Positions 1 through 12,686 of a DNA stretch of 64,000 bases are shown in pieces. The stretch spans positions 120,687,722 to 120,751,721 of the forward strand of contig NC_041401.2 of NCBI RefSeq assembly GCF_900747795.2. The letters run 5' to 3'. Origin of the DNA: Erpetoichthys calabaricus (taxonomy: Eukaryota; Chordata; Cladistia; Polypteriformes; Polypteridae). Made by a program: the position numbers and the translations under genes. The first letter of the stretch is position 1; every line of letters starts with the position of its first letter. The notes below the pieces were generated by a model. It made no database searches and was not told the origin of the DNA. It saw nothing but the letters and a program-made list of their open reading frames with translations.

Positions 1-1417
1 GGGAGCAAAAAAACAAACAAAAAAAAACAATGCCAACATGGGGAGAATGTCCAACCTCCAAATAAACTGAATCTGGACCAAGGCTACAAAGTGCTACCAA
101 TGTGTCACCAATTGACCGTAGTTTTACAGGGTTGAATTCAGTGCTAGGGGAATTATTTTCAAATTTGAAGATTATCTTGCACAGCAAACAAATTAAAAAA
201 CACTTGGTGTATTTTTTTTTTCTTCTCAGACACTACTGCACAGTTCCTACTACCATGAGAATAACTTCATCTAATGCACTTTGAAAAATATGCAGCGAAG
301 CTAAAACTCACATGGGAAAACATGTACATAGCACTGTATGGGGTGGGGGGGGGGTAATAATTAAAATGAGTTCATATATTTCAATTGGCAGCAAATCAAG
401 TTCAGTAAATGGACAGATTGATATTTGAACTCTTGCAGAAAAGATTCCAAATGAATTCCAAAAAAGGGAGTTGATATGCATGATTTAGCTTCAATAACTA
501 GTCATTCATTCCTGGAAATTCTTGATTGGGCCAAAATATAAGAATAAAGACTATGATTAAACATTTTCAGCAAGAGAGAAGCAAATCAGAACAGCACATA
601 AGACAGGGCCACATTTCCCAGGATTCATCAAAGACTGATTCAGCAACCTTTGACTATAGGGCTTGCAGTTTTACAAATAATAAACATTTATATCTGAATC
701 ACTAGAGAAGGAAACTCCAGATATCTGTATAATGTTCTACATATTTCTGCTATCACATTATAAACATATACCAGATTTGCAGATGACAAGTAAACAAATG
801 CAAGGCAGCTGGATATAAATGTCTAATCTTAAAGAACAAAAAAAAAAATAAAATAAAAACTAGAAAAGTTCAGGTTTTAATTAAGCCTTTGCAGGAAAAT
901 CATTAGCTCCCTTGTAGCATCAACAACCAACCAACCAAGTAGCAACCTCAACCGAACATGTTTTGTGTCCTCTTAACACATGGTTGCCTCATCAAAAAGT
1001 GAATAAGATGAAAGAATACAAACATAAAAAAAGAAAATATATATGATTGATGAGGTTTAAGTCCACACATGCAAACCAGAAAGAAAAAAAGAACTAGAGT
1101 ATACAATAATATGTGGAGGAGCTAAAACAAACTGAATAATGCAATTTTTCCTCACTGAAAGAGTTAAGTGAGAATAAGGACAACAAAATAAATACTAGAA
1201 AAGTAATATCTTCAGTGTATAGCTCCTATTTAGAATTTTGGAATAATCAAAAATTTTTCTATGCTGTAATATTTATTATTATGAGAATTAATTTACAAAC
1301 TATTATTTCTCTAACATAGAAAAAACATATATATTTCATCAGACTGTATGGGTCTCCAGTCAGTACAGCTTGCACGTTTCTGTTTCTCTTCATTTTAGCC
1401 ATTTTCAGGCATCTCAC
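1..1417. other. Intron of TMCO4, no exon recognised
   Basis: This AT-rich stretch follows the last TMCO4 exon seen here in the direction of transcription. The next expected TMCO4 exon would encode residues after the GWLCAGEFG segment, and no matching segment is visible. It contains simple A runs and a short G run near 342. The rest of the gene must lie beyond the left edge. Confidence 0.6.
33..115 (-). repeat. Old tRNA-SINE remnant
   Basis: On the minus strand this stretch loosely resembles the part of the SINE family (see 19866-20221) between the cysteine-rich coding-like tract and the promoter boxes. It is highly diverged and the match is by eye only. Confidence 0.25.
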
Positions 1418-4400
1418 CAAATTCTCCAGCGCATAGCCAGCCTGTCACTGCTACTGTGATGTGGAGCTGCTTTCCTTCTGTCAGGGTTAGGAAATCAAAT
1501 TCCTCAATCTCCCCTACTCGCTTTTTCATCTTATAACCTGTATTGGGAAAAAACTATTGTTCCATTTTCCATATTTGCTTAGGTCCATTCCTTTAAAGTT
1601 TACAGTAGGCAACTGAGGAACTGAATGAGCACCTGGATGACTAACAACTAAATAGGCTCACCTGTCAATCCGGCTCCTGCAGCTCCAAATAAAGAAGCCA
1701 TCACAGCAATACCAGCTGTTGAGCCCAGTGCTGCTGCTCCAGTGGTGCCAATAAGTGCTCCTGCTCCAGCTGCAACCAGAGGTGCTGACAATCCACCAGT
1801 AAGCCCTAAGAATGACAACATATTATTAAATCTAGTTCATTAGATGACACAATTAACCACCATACTTGAAAAAACTGGGCACACTGAGTGTATTATATAT
1901 AGATGAACATTCTCTTTCTTCATCCTACTTTTAAAAAGACTCACCAATCAAAGTGCCACCCCCAACAGTGGCCAAGCCAATCAACAGGTAACGCTGCAGC
2001 TTCTTTTTTGTTTCCTTCCTGACAGCTCCCTCCTTCTCCCTACACAAAATATACTTATTAAATAAAATACGGGACATTCACTTCAAGCAAAACAGGGTGC
2101 TGACCAGTCCTTACCTGTACATTTCCTATACACGATGCAGATAAAAGAAGGAGATAAGTAGAGTACATTATTCAACCTTATGATGCCAGCCCCCAAGCTT
2201 TTTCAAAGACTCCCATTGACGACTCACATTTACTTACTCAGGCTGCTGTTCTTGCTTCTCTTTAAGAGAATGAACTAGTGTGCCCTCAAAAATTTCCAGC
2301 TCTTCCAGAGGAGCTCGCAGTAGGCAACTGAGGTACTGGATAAGCACTCGAGCTCGTGCATCATACTGTCCTGTCATGTGAGACGAAAAAAGCAGATCAT
2401 GGGTCTTGTTTAGTGCCAAAGAATATTTATAAGGTGCTGCACTCACTTGGTTCAATTTTATCCAGTCAAAGTTAATTTACATTTAACTCACCCTCCCTGA
2501 GAGAAAAAGAAACAAGATCCTAAAAAAGAAAACAGTAAGAGGGTCCATATCAGCTTTGATTTAGAAAGGGTAAGAAAGGAAACTTTCGTTACCTGCCCTC
2601 CCAACAAAAAAGCTCACCTGTATAATCAAAATAGACTGTCCATTCAATACAGGCTCCTGCAGTAACAGGGAGGCAAATGTGTCTGTCCCATCATCACCCA
2701 GGCCACATGAAAATGCAGTCATGGCAGGAAGTACAGATGTGCAGAGACCCAGCCAGGATACTAGAGCCTCCACAAGCGCCACCCTGAAGTCTCTGTTAGA
2801 AAATGGCAATAATAAATTGTGTGAGGCATTCAGCACTAAAACACACAACCTTCTAGTTCTTCCACCCTAAGTAGTTGTATGATCTTTTAGTCCTGCTGTG
2901 TACACTAATGATTTGTATACCAAATCCTGACTTATGAAACAGAATACATAATATCAGTAGGACAGGAAACCAGAAAATTGTAAAGAAGTATACAAAGGTA
3001 TCTCCAGTAGTATACGTAAAGTATTATGAAGTAGGAGTATTGCAAGACATATGGGGTCAAATTTCTAATAACAAACCCAAAACACAGAGATTTTGATTAA
3101 ATTGATAATCCTACATTATTTATTACCAAATCAGCTTAGTCCAAAAGAATATTCACAAAGAATATAAAGTTCTAAAGAGAAAGGTGTAAAGAGGACAGAT
3201 CACCAGCACATGTCCTATGGGGAATAAACAAAAATCTAAGAATATGGTGTAGAAAAAGCAAGACAAGGCTTTGGGAACCAAAGGATTGCAGACAAAATAG
3301 TGACACATTCAATAACCATGAAAGACTGCTAATAAATTAGACAATAGTAAGGTATACATGTGGTTTGAGTGGTAAAGTAATATCATAGTGAAAAATACAA
3401 AACAGATATTTCACTAAACACTTAGTGTATTACTGTGAAGATAGAACAGTTAACTATGGAACTGAAGAACTAAAGAGATTGCTGTAAAAACTGGGAGACA
3501 ATATGCAAAACGTTAACCTAAATATTATAAAGCAAGCAGGAAAGAATGTACAAGAGGCTGAAATACAAGCAATGAAAACCAGTAGTATAAATTTATGACC
3601 AACACAAAGGGTGCGTTCGCTTCCCGGGTCCTCCTTGCATGGAGTTTGCATGTTCTCCCTGTGTCTGCGTGGGTTTCCTCCCACAGTCCAAAGTCATGCA
3701 GGTTAGGTGCATTGGCAATCATATCCTAGTGTGTGCTTGGTGTGTGGGTGTGTGTGTGTGTGCCCTGCGGTGGGCTGGAACCCTGCCTGGGGTTTGTTCC
3801 TGCCTTGCTCCCTGTGTTGGCTGGGATTGGCTCCAGCAGACCCCCGTGACCCTCTGTTAGGATATAGCGGGTTGGATAATGACTGACTGACAAAGAGTGC
3901 TCTATGGCAATGGGTCATTAACAGCCACAAGACCATGCCAAATCTAAAAAAAAGGTCTAGGCTTAATAGGATAAATCCAAATAATAGAATTTACAGATGG
4001 ATAAAAACAGAAACAAAAATCATTCAGCCAACATTCTTTTAATTTTCAAACGTCCTTAATTTAACTAATTTAACTAGATACTATCCTGTGAAAGAATCTC
4101 TCTATTATTATAAAAAAAATCTTGGGAGACGAGACTTTTTATCCTGAAATGAGACATGATCTTTTGAAAAGAGACACTTTCACGTCCTGTGAGACGAGAC
4201 TTTGTGCCAAGAGATTTAACCACGCCCGGGGCTGGAAATAAAAGTAAAAGAGTATATGACAAAGTAGAACGCCGTAAATAATTCAAAAACATTGGTGTGA
4301 TACACATGCAGAGCAGGTTAGAGATAATGAAAGTACAAAAATTTCGAAAGTCTCAAAATAATGATAGTAAAGATTGCATTAGTGCAAACAAATGGAAATT

Positions 4401-7030
4401 ATTACTTGGTGAAATAACGGAACAGCGAAAAGAGATTGAATATATTGTTCGGATTTAAACTTTAAGTTAGAGACTTGTAGATCGTCTAATTTGTGTTGCC
4501 ATCAGAGAAAAGTAGTGTTTCTTCCCGATGAAGAGGCCTACCTGTGAGAATTAAAAGATTTGTTGTTTGGTGAAAGTGAAATCCCGCAAGAGAAAATTTC
4601 AAGCCCCACGAGACAAAACTTTATACAAAGAGATTTGGAAAAGTCCTGCCCACATTTAAAACATTTACAACCACACACACAGTTCAGTCATTTGTCTTTT
4701 GTGTGAATGCTATTGTCAGACACAGTTTGTTTAGAGAGAAAGAAATGATACTCACTCACAGGCAGTTATACATTGCGTTGTCACGATGCAATTCCAAACA
4801 TGGAATCAAAATTCAATGCAATATTGACGAAAAGATAAAAGCGAAAAAAGATTGAATATATGGACATAGGTGATATGACAGATAGGCTCCAAGATTAAAA
4901 AAATAACACAATAACAATGAAGCCACACATAATTTAGTATTTCAGTTAACTCTTTCTAACTTTAAGGTGTTTTACCACTGTGTCAACAAGTGCCACTGTT
5001 AACAAGTCTTGCAGTTTTTGTCTTTGCTACTCAGTAATACAGATATTCAATAGTGTAGTGACCTAATAGTCCAGAATTCCAGAATTGCCAGACTGCCAGA
5101 GGGGGTGAAAAGACCTAAAGAAGCAGGCAAAAGTAGCACGTGAGCAGTAGAATGAATGGGGCACGGAGACATCATTTACAGAGCACTTTGGATGCATCTC
5201 CCGGCCGTTTGAGTCTTTTAGCCCAGACGCATGGCTGCAAGTGAACCTGAGATTTGAACCCTGAGCTTGGGTCGGCTCACAGAGACCTGGGGGAATAGTC
5301 CAGCACAAAGACAGCCTCCGGCACTGGGTGACCAGAGTGAGATACACTTGGGGGGCTGAGTGTAAGAAGGCAAAGGAATGAGGTTGCTGTGTTTATCACT
5401 GCCAAACATCTGAGCAGCATGGCGTAATCGGCATCAAAGAAACCAATGGTTCTTTTCAGTGACACTCCCCAGCAACCTGCGTACATCAGCTAATTCCATC
5501 CCTCTGGCTCTACACTCTCCCAGGCTGTTCCGGTCTGGACCCTGAGGTTTCTGTAATATGTTTGCATTAACCACTTAGCTGCTTTGTTTTGCAATCTTAC
5601 AGCACAATTAAAACTAAGTCATATTTATGCCAGTCCTCTAACCACTCAAAACATGTGTCGTAATAGGACAGTGTTGCATTTCTTTCCAACAACATTTATT
5701 TCTATAGCACATTTTCATAGAAAGGATGTAGCTCAAAGTGCTTTATGTGATGTCAAAGAAATAGTTTCAAGCAAAGAAAAAAACTTAAAATTAAATGAGA
5801 ATATTAATGAACAAAAATTATACAAAAAATAAATAATGAACACTTACATACAATAGATATATAATTATGAGGTAGAATCCTTAACCATATTATTGTTTTT
5901 TAAGTCTCTAAATTCAAGTCAGAGAAGGTCAGATGGCCAGGAAAAACAGAAAAAATAAAACAAAAAACTGCAGTTAAGCTGGGAGAAAGAAAACATTTGA
6001 AGGGATTCCAAGCCAAAAGGCGGCCAATCCCCCACTGGGCATTCTACGATAGATGTACTTAAGTAGTTTCTTAATGTTTTTCTGATTATGGCTTAAAGGA
6101 TTCTATGCAGAGGGTCTCGTGGCAGTTTGGGGTATCTACTTTCATTCAAGCATCACAGAACATTCCGTTCTCATTTACACACTGTAGTACAAACCTGTGA
6201 TCTTTGCCTGGAAAGAGTTGTGCCAGCGATACAGCACATAGCCCTGCATAGGCAAAGCGACCTGGCTCGCTGAGTCTTTTACAAGGTGCAGAAACAATAA
6301 TGCCTGGAAAATGACAATTGAGAAAGAAGAAACAAAACTTGAGGAAATGGGTTTGATTAGAAGAGAATAAAATATCACACGACATTTGAGATTCTACGTT
6401 AAAACTATCTATATATACTTGGTAACAGTATTAACAGTAAATGACAGTTGTATCATTAAACATTTAATGCAAAGAAAAATGCATACATGTTCAGAGAAGA
6501 AGCAATAAAATTTCCCTTGTAGTTGTAATGAGATCTAGACTTCTTAATTGTACGATAAAAAAGTGAAAATTGGACTAGGCGGATTTAAGAATGTTATGTT
6601 ATAAAGCAATATAGCCTATCCTACTTAATGAAGGCTTCGAACTATTACCACTTAATCTGCGCTCACATGAAGACATCTAATCTGATAAACTGAGCTAATG
6701 ACATGTCTCTTAAAACAGAACACTCGTATGACTATAGACAAAATGAACGTGTAAAAAGAAATAATGCGGATAAAATTCGAAACGACCGAGTCACAAGCCC
6801 GTGAAAGTCTACAAACAACTGGGTGCAAACTTAAGTGTTTATGAAACTGACATGGTAATAACTGTATTTGACCCGGTTGGACAAGTGACACAGCCCATCT
6901 CAGTCATTTCAGAATTCGACGGCGAGACGCTAATGTCTTGGAAACAAAAGCAGCATCCGCAACATTCCATCACAGCCCCGTTAAACTTACCTGTCGCGGA
7001 GTTACCAGCTGGAGAGACATCCTCGGCCAT
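1418..7030 (-). CDS. tmco4: TMCO4, transmembrane and coiled-coil domain protein 4 (5' part)
   Basis: This is the N-terminal part of a DUF726-family membrane protein related to alpha/beta hydrolases; its biochemical role is not established. Seven exons join in frame on the minus strand: 7030-6991, 6303-6195, 2792-2618, 2519-2492, 2370-2238, 2039-1945 and 1805-1662, then an eighth at 1537-1418, all bounded by AG and GT. The ATG at 7030 is the first in frame; the upstream candidate is a TTG. The protein reads [14 protein letters not shown], then [17 protein letters not shown], a helical segment with [12 protein letters not shown], a basic stretch [18 protein letters not shown], and a long Gly/Ala-rich hydrophobic hairpin ([18 protein letters not shown]) followed by [16 protein letters not shown] and [16 protein letters not shown]. 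These match the human protein as I remember it. The fourth exon is only 28 bases. The C-terminal hydrolase-like half lies off the left edge. Identity is confident; exon ends are inferred from splice signals and frame. Confidence 0.93.
2793..3603. other. Intronic, nothing recognised
   Basis: AT-rich sequence in the TMCO4 intron upstream of the exon at 2618-2792. I see no coding segment or repeat that I can name. Confidence 0.5.
3615..3889 (+). repeat. tRNA-derived SINE, 5'-truncated
   Basis: The copy begins at the box B-like GTTCGCTTCCCGGG and runs to the GGGTTGGATAATGACTGACTGA tail region. It is flanked by an 11-base direct repeat ACAAAGGGTGC / ACAAAGAGTGC (3604-3614 and 3890-3900, one mismatch). 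It sits in the TMCO4 intron between exons 2 and 3 and shares the family body with the copies at 19866, 35150 and 47162. Confidence 0.85.
4105..4640 (+). repeat. Interspersed repeat with GAGACGAGACTTT motifs, possibly Helitron-related
   Basis: The phrase GAGACGAGACTTT recurs at about 4128 and 4192, with a decayed version near 4606, alongside repeated AAGAGATTT words. The start (TC followed by an AT-rich tract) resembles Helitron left ends seen elsewhere in this window, but I find no hairpin plus CTAG right end. Class is therefore uncertain. Confidence 0.4.
4641..5669. other. Intronic, no gene recognised
   Basis: Short overlapping minus-strand frames occur at 5063-5486 but show no recognisable domain, no consistent splice signals and no fit to the TMCO4 protein between exons 2 and 3, which join directly in phase. 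Confidence 0.45.
5670..6130 (+). repeat. Unclassified interspersed repeat
   Basis: The sequence around AACATTTATTTCTATAGC, then CTCAAAGTGCTTTA, then a purine-rich tract and CCAATCCCCCACTGGGCATT resembles a family I recall as common in fish genomes. No ends, target duplication or coding region are visible, so family and extent are approximate. Confidence 0.35.
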
Positions 7031-7160
7031 TCCTCCAGCGTACCACTCGCGCAAAGTCCTATGGTGACGTCAGACAGACGCGCCACCGGAAGTAGGTCGA
7101 TGAGTAAATTGGTCCGGTAAGATGACGTGGGTTCAGCTGTCCCGCACAAGCTAAAATGAT
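7031..7160 (-). promoter_or_regulatory. Likely TMCO4 promoter
   Basis: Directly upstream of the TMCO4 ATG on the minus strand is a CpG-richer stretch with a palindromic cAMP-response-type site TGACGTCA (7065-7072) and an ETS-type site CCGGAAGT (7086-7093). Both are typical of broad housekeeping promoters. The transcription start is inferred to lie near here. Confidence 0.55.
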
Positions 7161-8310
7161 GCATTTACTCAACAATTAAGATTGTGGTGTACAGTCTTAG
7201 ATGGCCTCTCTTATTCAGCACTATACAGTTATGCAAGGGCGCTACCAATAACCGCGGGTCGTGTTCAATACAACCTTAATTTTTTATAACTTGCAACAAC
7301 CGACGTTGTCCAGTCGTTATAAAGATAATCTGTGCCCCGTGGATTTGGCGAAGGAGCACTAAGGTATAATTGTCACGGATCTCCTCGTGTTCTCGCATCT
7401 TTACGTGTCTTTTCTCTTTTGATTTAACGCATATACCATGCAAAATGCCGTCCTGTCCGACACCGAATTCTACGGGGCACAGATATCTTCGTAACACGGG
7501 TAAGTTATTTTAAAGCACAGCTATCTAATTATAAAGTTCATCGTCCCAGAAAGCTACCTACACCCCCTCCCCCTCCAACGGTCCAAATATTGGGTTACAA
7601 AATAGTTCAGTGTCTCTTCCTGACAACGTGGGATATGTGTGTAAAATTCTGTTGAGATTGTTCTTTATACAATTCCACACCCCTGGTCCAAACACACCCA
7701 CACTGACCTTGTGTATAAGAATAGCCGAAGTTCCTGACGTTGCCCAGGTATGTTTGTAGAGTGGGTTAAGGAAAATGGTGACCCTTGACCCTATGGTCAT
7801 TGCTAGCTGTCTTATCTATCATCCACACTGCCTCTGTATCAATGTTTCTGCACTTGTGAGTCGTGAGTTTATTCTTTTTGGGTACGACTGGATTCCAGAA
7901 TTGCAGTAACTGCTTGCTAGGTTGTAACCGTGAATGCTGTCCTGTCTGACTTGTACCCCTTAGTTCAAGGTGGACATTTCGTAGAGCTTAAATTATTAAG
8001 GAAAGCTGACAAAGCAGGAGTTAAACAACAACCCTTTGATTTCCTTTGTGTTGTCCTGCACTTCCACTATCTATCAAGCCTCACCTAATACCCACAGTAC
8101 TCCATTTTATGTTACAGTAGCTAGAAGCAGCACCTTGTTTTTTAGTTTTGTATGCTACTATGGTTTCAGTCCATTCAGATTTTTCACTTGCTCTAAGATG
8201 GTAGGTTGTACTGATGTGCAGAAAGGGGAAAAAAGACACTGGGACCCCCTGGGTCAAAATTCTGTGTTCCAAAGTAGTTTATCTTGTCAGTATGGCCGTA
8301 GATAGAAAAA
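7161..8310. other. Intergenic between TMCO4 and ora4-like gene
   Basis: A short plus-strand segment near 7445-7500 ends at a good GTAAGT donor, so an unannotated divergent first exon is possible, but its reading frames are short and unrecognised. The remainder shows nothing I can name. Confidence 0.4.
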
Positions 8311-9247
8311 CATGCAAAATGTTTGGTCAAATTGTGTAAGGTTATTTAGGGAACATACAGGCAGACAAGACATATATTCGGTCAGATAGATAAAGCTGGA
8401 GTGTATGCAAACAAGTTTGCAAGTTTTTTGAAGTTTGCAAATGTACATCTGAACAAGCCCGATGCATTTTGGAAACAAGTCTTGTGGACTGAAAATAGAA
8501 CTTTTTGGCCACAATGTGCAAAGGTATGTTTGAAGAAAAAAGGGTGCATAATTCCAGGAAAACAACACCTCTCCATGTATTTAGATGGGATTGGATCGAT
8601 CATATATTGGGTTTGTGTTGCAGCCAGTGGCACAGGGAAGATGTCAATGGTAGAAGGAAGAATGGATTCAAATAAATACCAGCAAATTCTGGAAGCAAAC
8701 GTCACACCATCTGTAAAAAAAAAAAGTTGAAGTTAAAAGAGGATGGGGTCCTACAACATGATTAATGATCAGAAACACACCTCAGAATCTACAATGGAGT
8801 ACCTCAAGAGGTGCAAGCTGACAGTTTTGCAATGACCCTCACAGTCCCCTGACCTAAACATCATTGAAAGTCTGTGGACAGATCTCAAAAGACAGTCAAA
8901 GAATCTTGTAGAATTAGAAGCCTTTTGTAAGGACGAATGGGCAAAAACACCCCAAGTAAGAACTGAATGACTCTTAGATGGCTACAAAAGCATTTACATG
9001 CTGTGATACTTGCCAAAAGGGGGTCTTACTAAGTACTGACCATGTCAGGTGGCAAACTTTTGCTTCAGGTCCTTTTCATTTTTTTGGTATTTTGTACTTA
9101 TAAATGATGGAAATAAAAATGTAATCTTGATTAAAATATTAAAGAAATGTGTTATCTTTAACTGCCTTTTGGTGATCAGTTCATCTTCTATTCAACTATT
9201 CACAGTAACAGACATTTTAAGCAAAGGTGGTCAAACCTTTGCATGCC
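8311..9247 (+). mobile_element. Decayed Tc1-like DNA transposon
   Basis: A Tc1 transposase segment is readable in the plus direction: FANVHLNKPDAFWKQVLW then WVCVAASGTGKMS then a YQQILEANVTPSV segment (8435-8725), with a later nucleotide tract still recalling the DLNxIE...LWxDLK region (8850-8900). The N-terminal DNA-binding half is missing. The ends show a loose inverted repeat, CATGCAAAATGTTTGG at the left and GGTTTGCATG-like sequence at the right (9227-9247). It is an old, internally deleted copy lying between TMCO4 and the ora4-like gene. Confidence 0.8.
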
Positions 9248-10457
9248 TCAGTACGTATCCCATATTTGTTGTGCAGTTGAAAAATTATGCCATTTGTTTC
9301 ATATAAAAACATATTTCTGTTTCTGCATAGTGCTTTCTGTTTGCAGTCTAAAAGGCAATTAAAAACACTTTTGGATAAGCTAAATGAATGGAAATAGTAA
9401 ATCAATTCAAACTCTCAAAAATGGTATTGTCTTAATTGATGATGCATTTCTGCCCTCTATTGAAAAGGAAATCTCTTAAGTATCTCATATCTCTGTTCCT
9501 TTGTACATTTTCATCTTGTCCTATGGGGTTTGTTTTGTATCCCCCTTCTACTACCATCCTGTCCAGCCTAGAATAGCTTCCACTACACCATTAAGCTGTG
9601 GAATTAAGGCTACTTAATTAACCTAAGAGGATCACAGTCAGCACATTTAGGGGTACTAATGAGCAATTAAGATGACTATGTTGTGCAGAAACTGCAACAG
9701 CACCACTATTGTGGTAATTGGCCAACTGAGTGGGCTGAGGTACCATGAGTCTCCTGCATTCCCCTGTTGACGTTACTCCTTGCTGACACAGCTAGTTCCG
9801 TTTATTTTAGGTTCTACTTGCAGCCACTTCTACTGTCCCATTAAACCCAGCGGAGATCACACTGGAAGCTTAGGGACAGGGGAACTATTAATTATTGGAA
9901 CTTGTCATTTGCCTGTCAAGTGCAGCAATATCCCTAAAGTGTCATTACAGTCCAGCACAAATGGGGTTCAGAACATATACTGGGCTGGGAGGCTCTGCAA
10001 ACAACATTTCCCCTGCTGGAACCAAGAAGACAATGAGTTCTTCTAATCGGAACTGGAATACAGGAACAATAGTCTAGGCTGCCATACAGCTCATTCAAAC
10101 CTCAACTCTGAAGACTTGGACAGGAGTGCTAATTTGTAAGATAATGAAGGTTAGTTCACACTGCTTAAAGATGGCAACTTGGAAAAGGAAACTATGCCTT
10201 TCTAATTAATACTGGCTGGAAACAAAAGGACTGTAACTTCATTCAACTCTGAACTTGTAGTGATAAAATCAAACCACTCAACTCAGAAGTGGTTCGGAGT
10301 CAAAGGCTCTTACACCCTAGCAAGATAAAATGATCGGTCTGTAGCAGTTTGGTATTACACATCGTTTTGTATAAAGACCTTCGTACTCCATAAATCCTTC
10401 TACCATCTCAGCAGCAACTACCTAATCACCCAACCAAATTGTGTACATTCACAGGCA
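9248..10457. other. Upstream region of ora4-like gene
   Basis: No gene or repeat is recognised. Short open frames around 9780-10077 have no domain. The region should contain the receptor gene promoter but no motif stands out. Confidence 0.4.
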
Positions 10458-12686
10458 ATGGCAGCATCTCCAGTGCAAAATGCATTTTACGGTTTGCTGG
10501 TTTTGTTGGGGATTGCAGGTAATGGTCTAGTCATTCTCTGTCTTGGGAGTGAGGCTATAAAGCCACACAGGACAATAGGGCCATCTGATCTAATTTTGCT
10601 TAATGTGGCCACTTCAAACATGCTGGTATCTGTCTTCCGGAATATTTTGCTGTTCCAGTCTGATCTCGGCAAAGAGGTAAGATCTGATGTCCTCAAGTAG
10701 ACTCAAGTTAAACGCTGACATCATAGCACACTGAAGTACCAAACAACCACGGACTTCACTTACGTGGGTATTTTGTACAGTCAGAGATTATAAGGTGGTT
10801 TATATGTGGAAAGGAATGCATTTGTCTGTTTTTCTTGCATTGTTATTTTTGTAAAAAAAAAATCAGCCTCTTGTAAATATGCCTCTCTCTCTTTACCAAA
10901 CTGGTTTTAACCAGTGTTAGAGTTACAGAGAGCTAGAACCTACATGGGCAGAATGTGCCAAACACCACAGATACCAACCTTGGACAGGGTGACAGTTCAT
11001 TGTAGACTGTACAGGTAAATAACCATCCATCCATTTTATGAGTTAACATATGCAGAATTACAGCATATCCTGGCAGTACTGAGCATAAACATAAAGCAGG
11101 AACCAGGACAGAGTGGAAGTCTTATCAGCCATAAATACCCATCAGTCACAAGTATTCATTTTTCTAAACATGCTTTATCCAATTACAGGGTCACAGAAAG
11201 GCAATGACAATGCTGGTCACATCATGCACAAGGCAGGAGCCAACTATGAAATGGGCAACAATCTATCACAGCACTCCCACCCATGTCAACAGTAATTCAC
11301 ATCAGGCCACTTTAGAGTAACAACCTAATATGCCTATCACTGGGATGTTGGTGGAAAATCCTCCCAATGAGTGCAAGTAGCCATGTGAATGACTGGCACC
11401 ACATTCAGGGTTAGTTCCTACTTGGCACCCAATACCACCAGATAGGATTCAGCTCCTCGTGACCTATATTTAACTTAACAGATGAAAGATTAATGCATAG
11501 AAATGGTTAGTGGTTTGGTACTAATTTAGAAAAGCTCTAGGCGTGTCAGAGTACTAGCTACCATTCTAGCCTCCAACATTTTCTTCTTTGCATCAGGTCT
11601 ACATCTCTGCTGGTTGGTGTCAGTTCTTTATGTGTATTTGGGTCTGGCTACGATCTGCCAATGTCTGGGTCACATTTTGCCTCAGCACATTCCACTTGAT
11701 TACAATCCGCCAGAGAAGTCATGCTCCACGTGGTCTACATGTCCTTGGATTAGCTCTTGCACTCATTTGGACACTCAGCCTTATTTATGCAGTTCCTGCT
11801 TACATCTTTTCCACAAGAGGAGACAAAAACAGCACAGAGGTAAGAACAACAAGACGGCGACTGCTCTGAGAACAAGCAGTTTGGGTGATGTGTAAACCAG
11901 TTGCTTGTTTGAGATAGATGATTTTCTGTAAAGGCTGTATGCAAGACAGTAATATAAATATGTCATCAATGTAGTTTACTAATAAGATTTCAAGATTTGT
12001 CAGTTTATCATTTATGAAAAGCAAACTTTCTTCCACCCTATCTTCAGGGCATCATGATAATCAGCAGCACCACACGACCCCTTCTAGGTTGTGTCTGGAA
12101 CTTTCCTTCACAGTATAGTGGGTTGGTATATGCCACTTCATCCCTGGTTCTCCATGAAGCTATCCCAATATTATTGATGTTGGGCACAAACCTTGCCACT
12201 CTAAACACACTAAGGAATCATGGAAAATCTGTGGGCACTGGTACAGAGTGCTTAAGAGGACGGGTGCCCGCTGAACGCAAAGCTGCTAAGGTTAGTGGCC
12301 ATGGTCATTTGAAAATATTCGGCATGATGAATGCAACATTTCCAGCAGCAGAGGCATATAATGTGTCCTAGGCCTGTGCCAAGTGGCCAGATTATTTCAG
12401 TCTGGTGTTCAGTTCACTACCTGCTGATGCCAACCCCTTTTTCTCTTTACAGCTGATCCTGTCTCTCATCATTTTATTTGTGGTGTCCTGGGGAGCTAGT
12501 GTTTTGTCTGTTAACTACTACAATTACAATCGAGGCCCTTCCTCAGAATACATGCTGATAGTGGCTCGATTCTCCAACTCCCTTTTTATTGGTCTCAGTC
12601 CCCTGGTACTGGCAGCAGGACACAGAAAGTTACAGAACAAGCTGAAGAACATACTTTCATTAAAAAGAAGCTTCTTCAATAATTGA
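10458..12686 (+). CDS. ora4: V1R-like olfactory receptor, ORA4-like
   Basis: This is a class A-like olfactory receptor of the fish ORA (V1R-related) family, a seven-helix G-protein-coupled receptor expected in olfactory neurons. Four exons join in phase 0: 10458-10676, 11597-11839, 12048-12290 and 12453-12686, giving 312 residues. Exon 1 has helix 1 (residues 10-29, with the GN motif at 21-22) and helix 2. Exon 2 has the conserved Cys81 and the helix 3 core LRSANVWVTFCLS. Exon 3 has the loop sequence TTRPLLGCVWNFP. Exon 4 has helices 6 and 7 with NYYNYN and FIGLSPLVLAAGH. All four exons are open and the splice sites are canonical, so the gene looks functional. Four coding exons are, as I recall, characteristic of ora4, whereas most ORA genes have a single exon. 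It shares the TRPLLG, YYNYN and GLSP motifs with the receptor at 30523-36519. Orthology to ORA4 rather than ORA3 is inferred from exon number. Confidence 0.88.
10920..11470. repeat. Diverged SINE-like remnants in ora4 intron 1
   Basis: Fragments such as CATCCATCCATTTTATGAG and the phrase TCCAATTACAGGGTCACAG resemble tails and bodies of tRNA-SINEs in both orientations. They are too diverged to delimit. They sit in the first intron of the ora4-like gene. Confidence 0.3.

Noticed and set aside
5063-5486. Three overlapping minus-strand frames in the TMCO4 intron considered as extra exons
   Set aside because: TMCO4 exons at 6195-6303 and 2618-2792 join directly in phase and give the expected protein, so no exon is needed here.
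7430-7510. Possible first exon of a plus-strand gene ending at a GTAAGT donor
   Set aside because: The coding frames are only about 20 codons and unrecognised, and no matching downstream exon is visible. Left as a possibility, not called.
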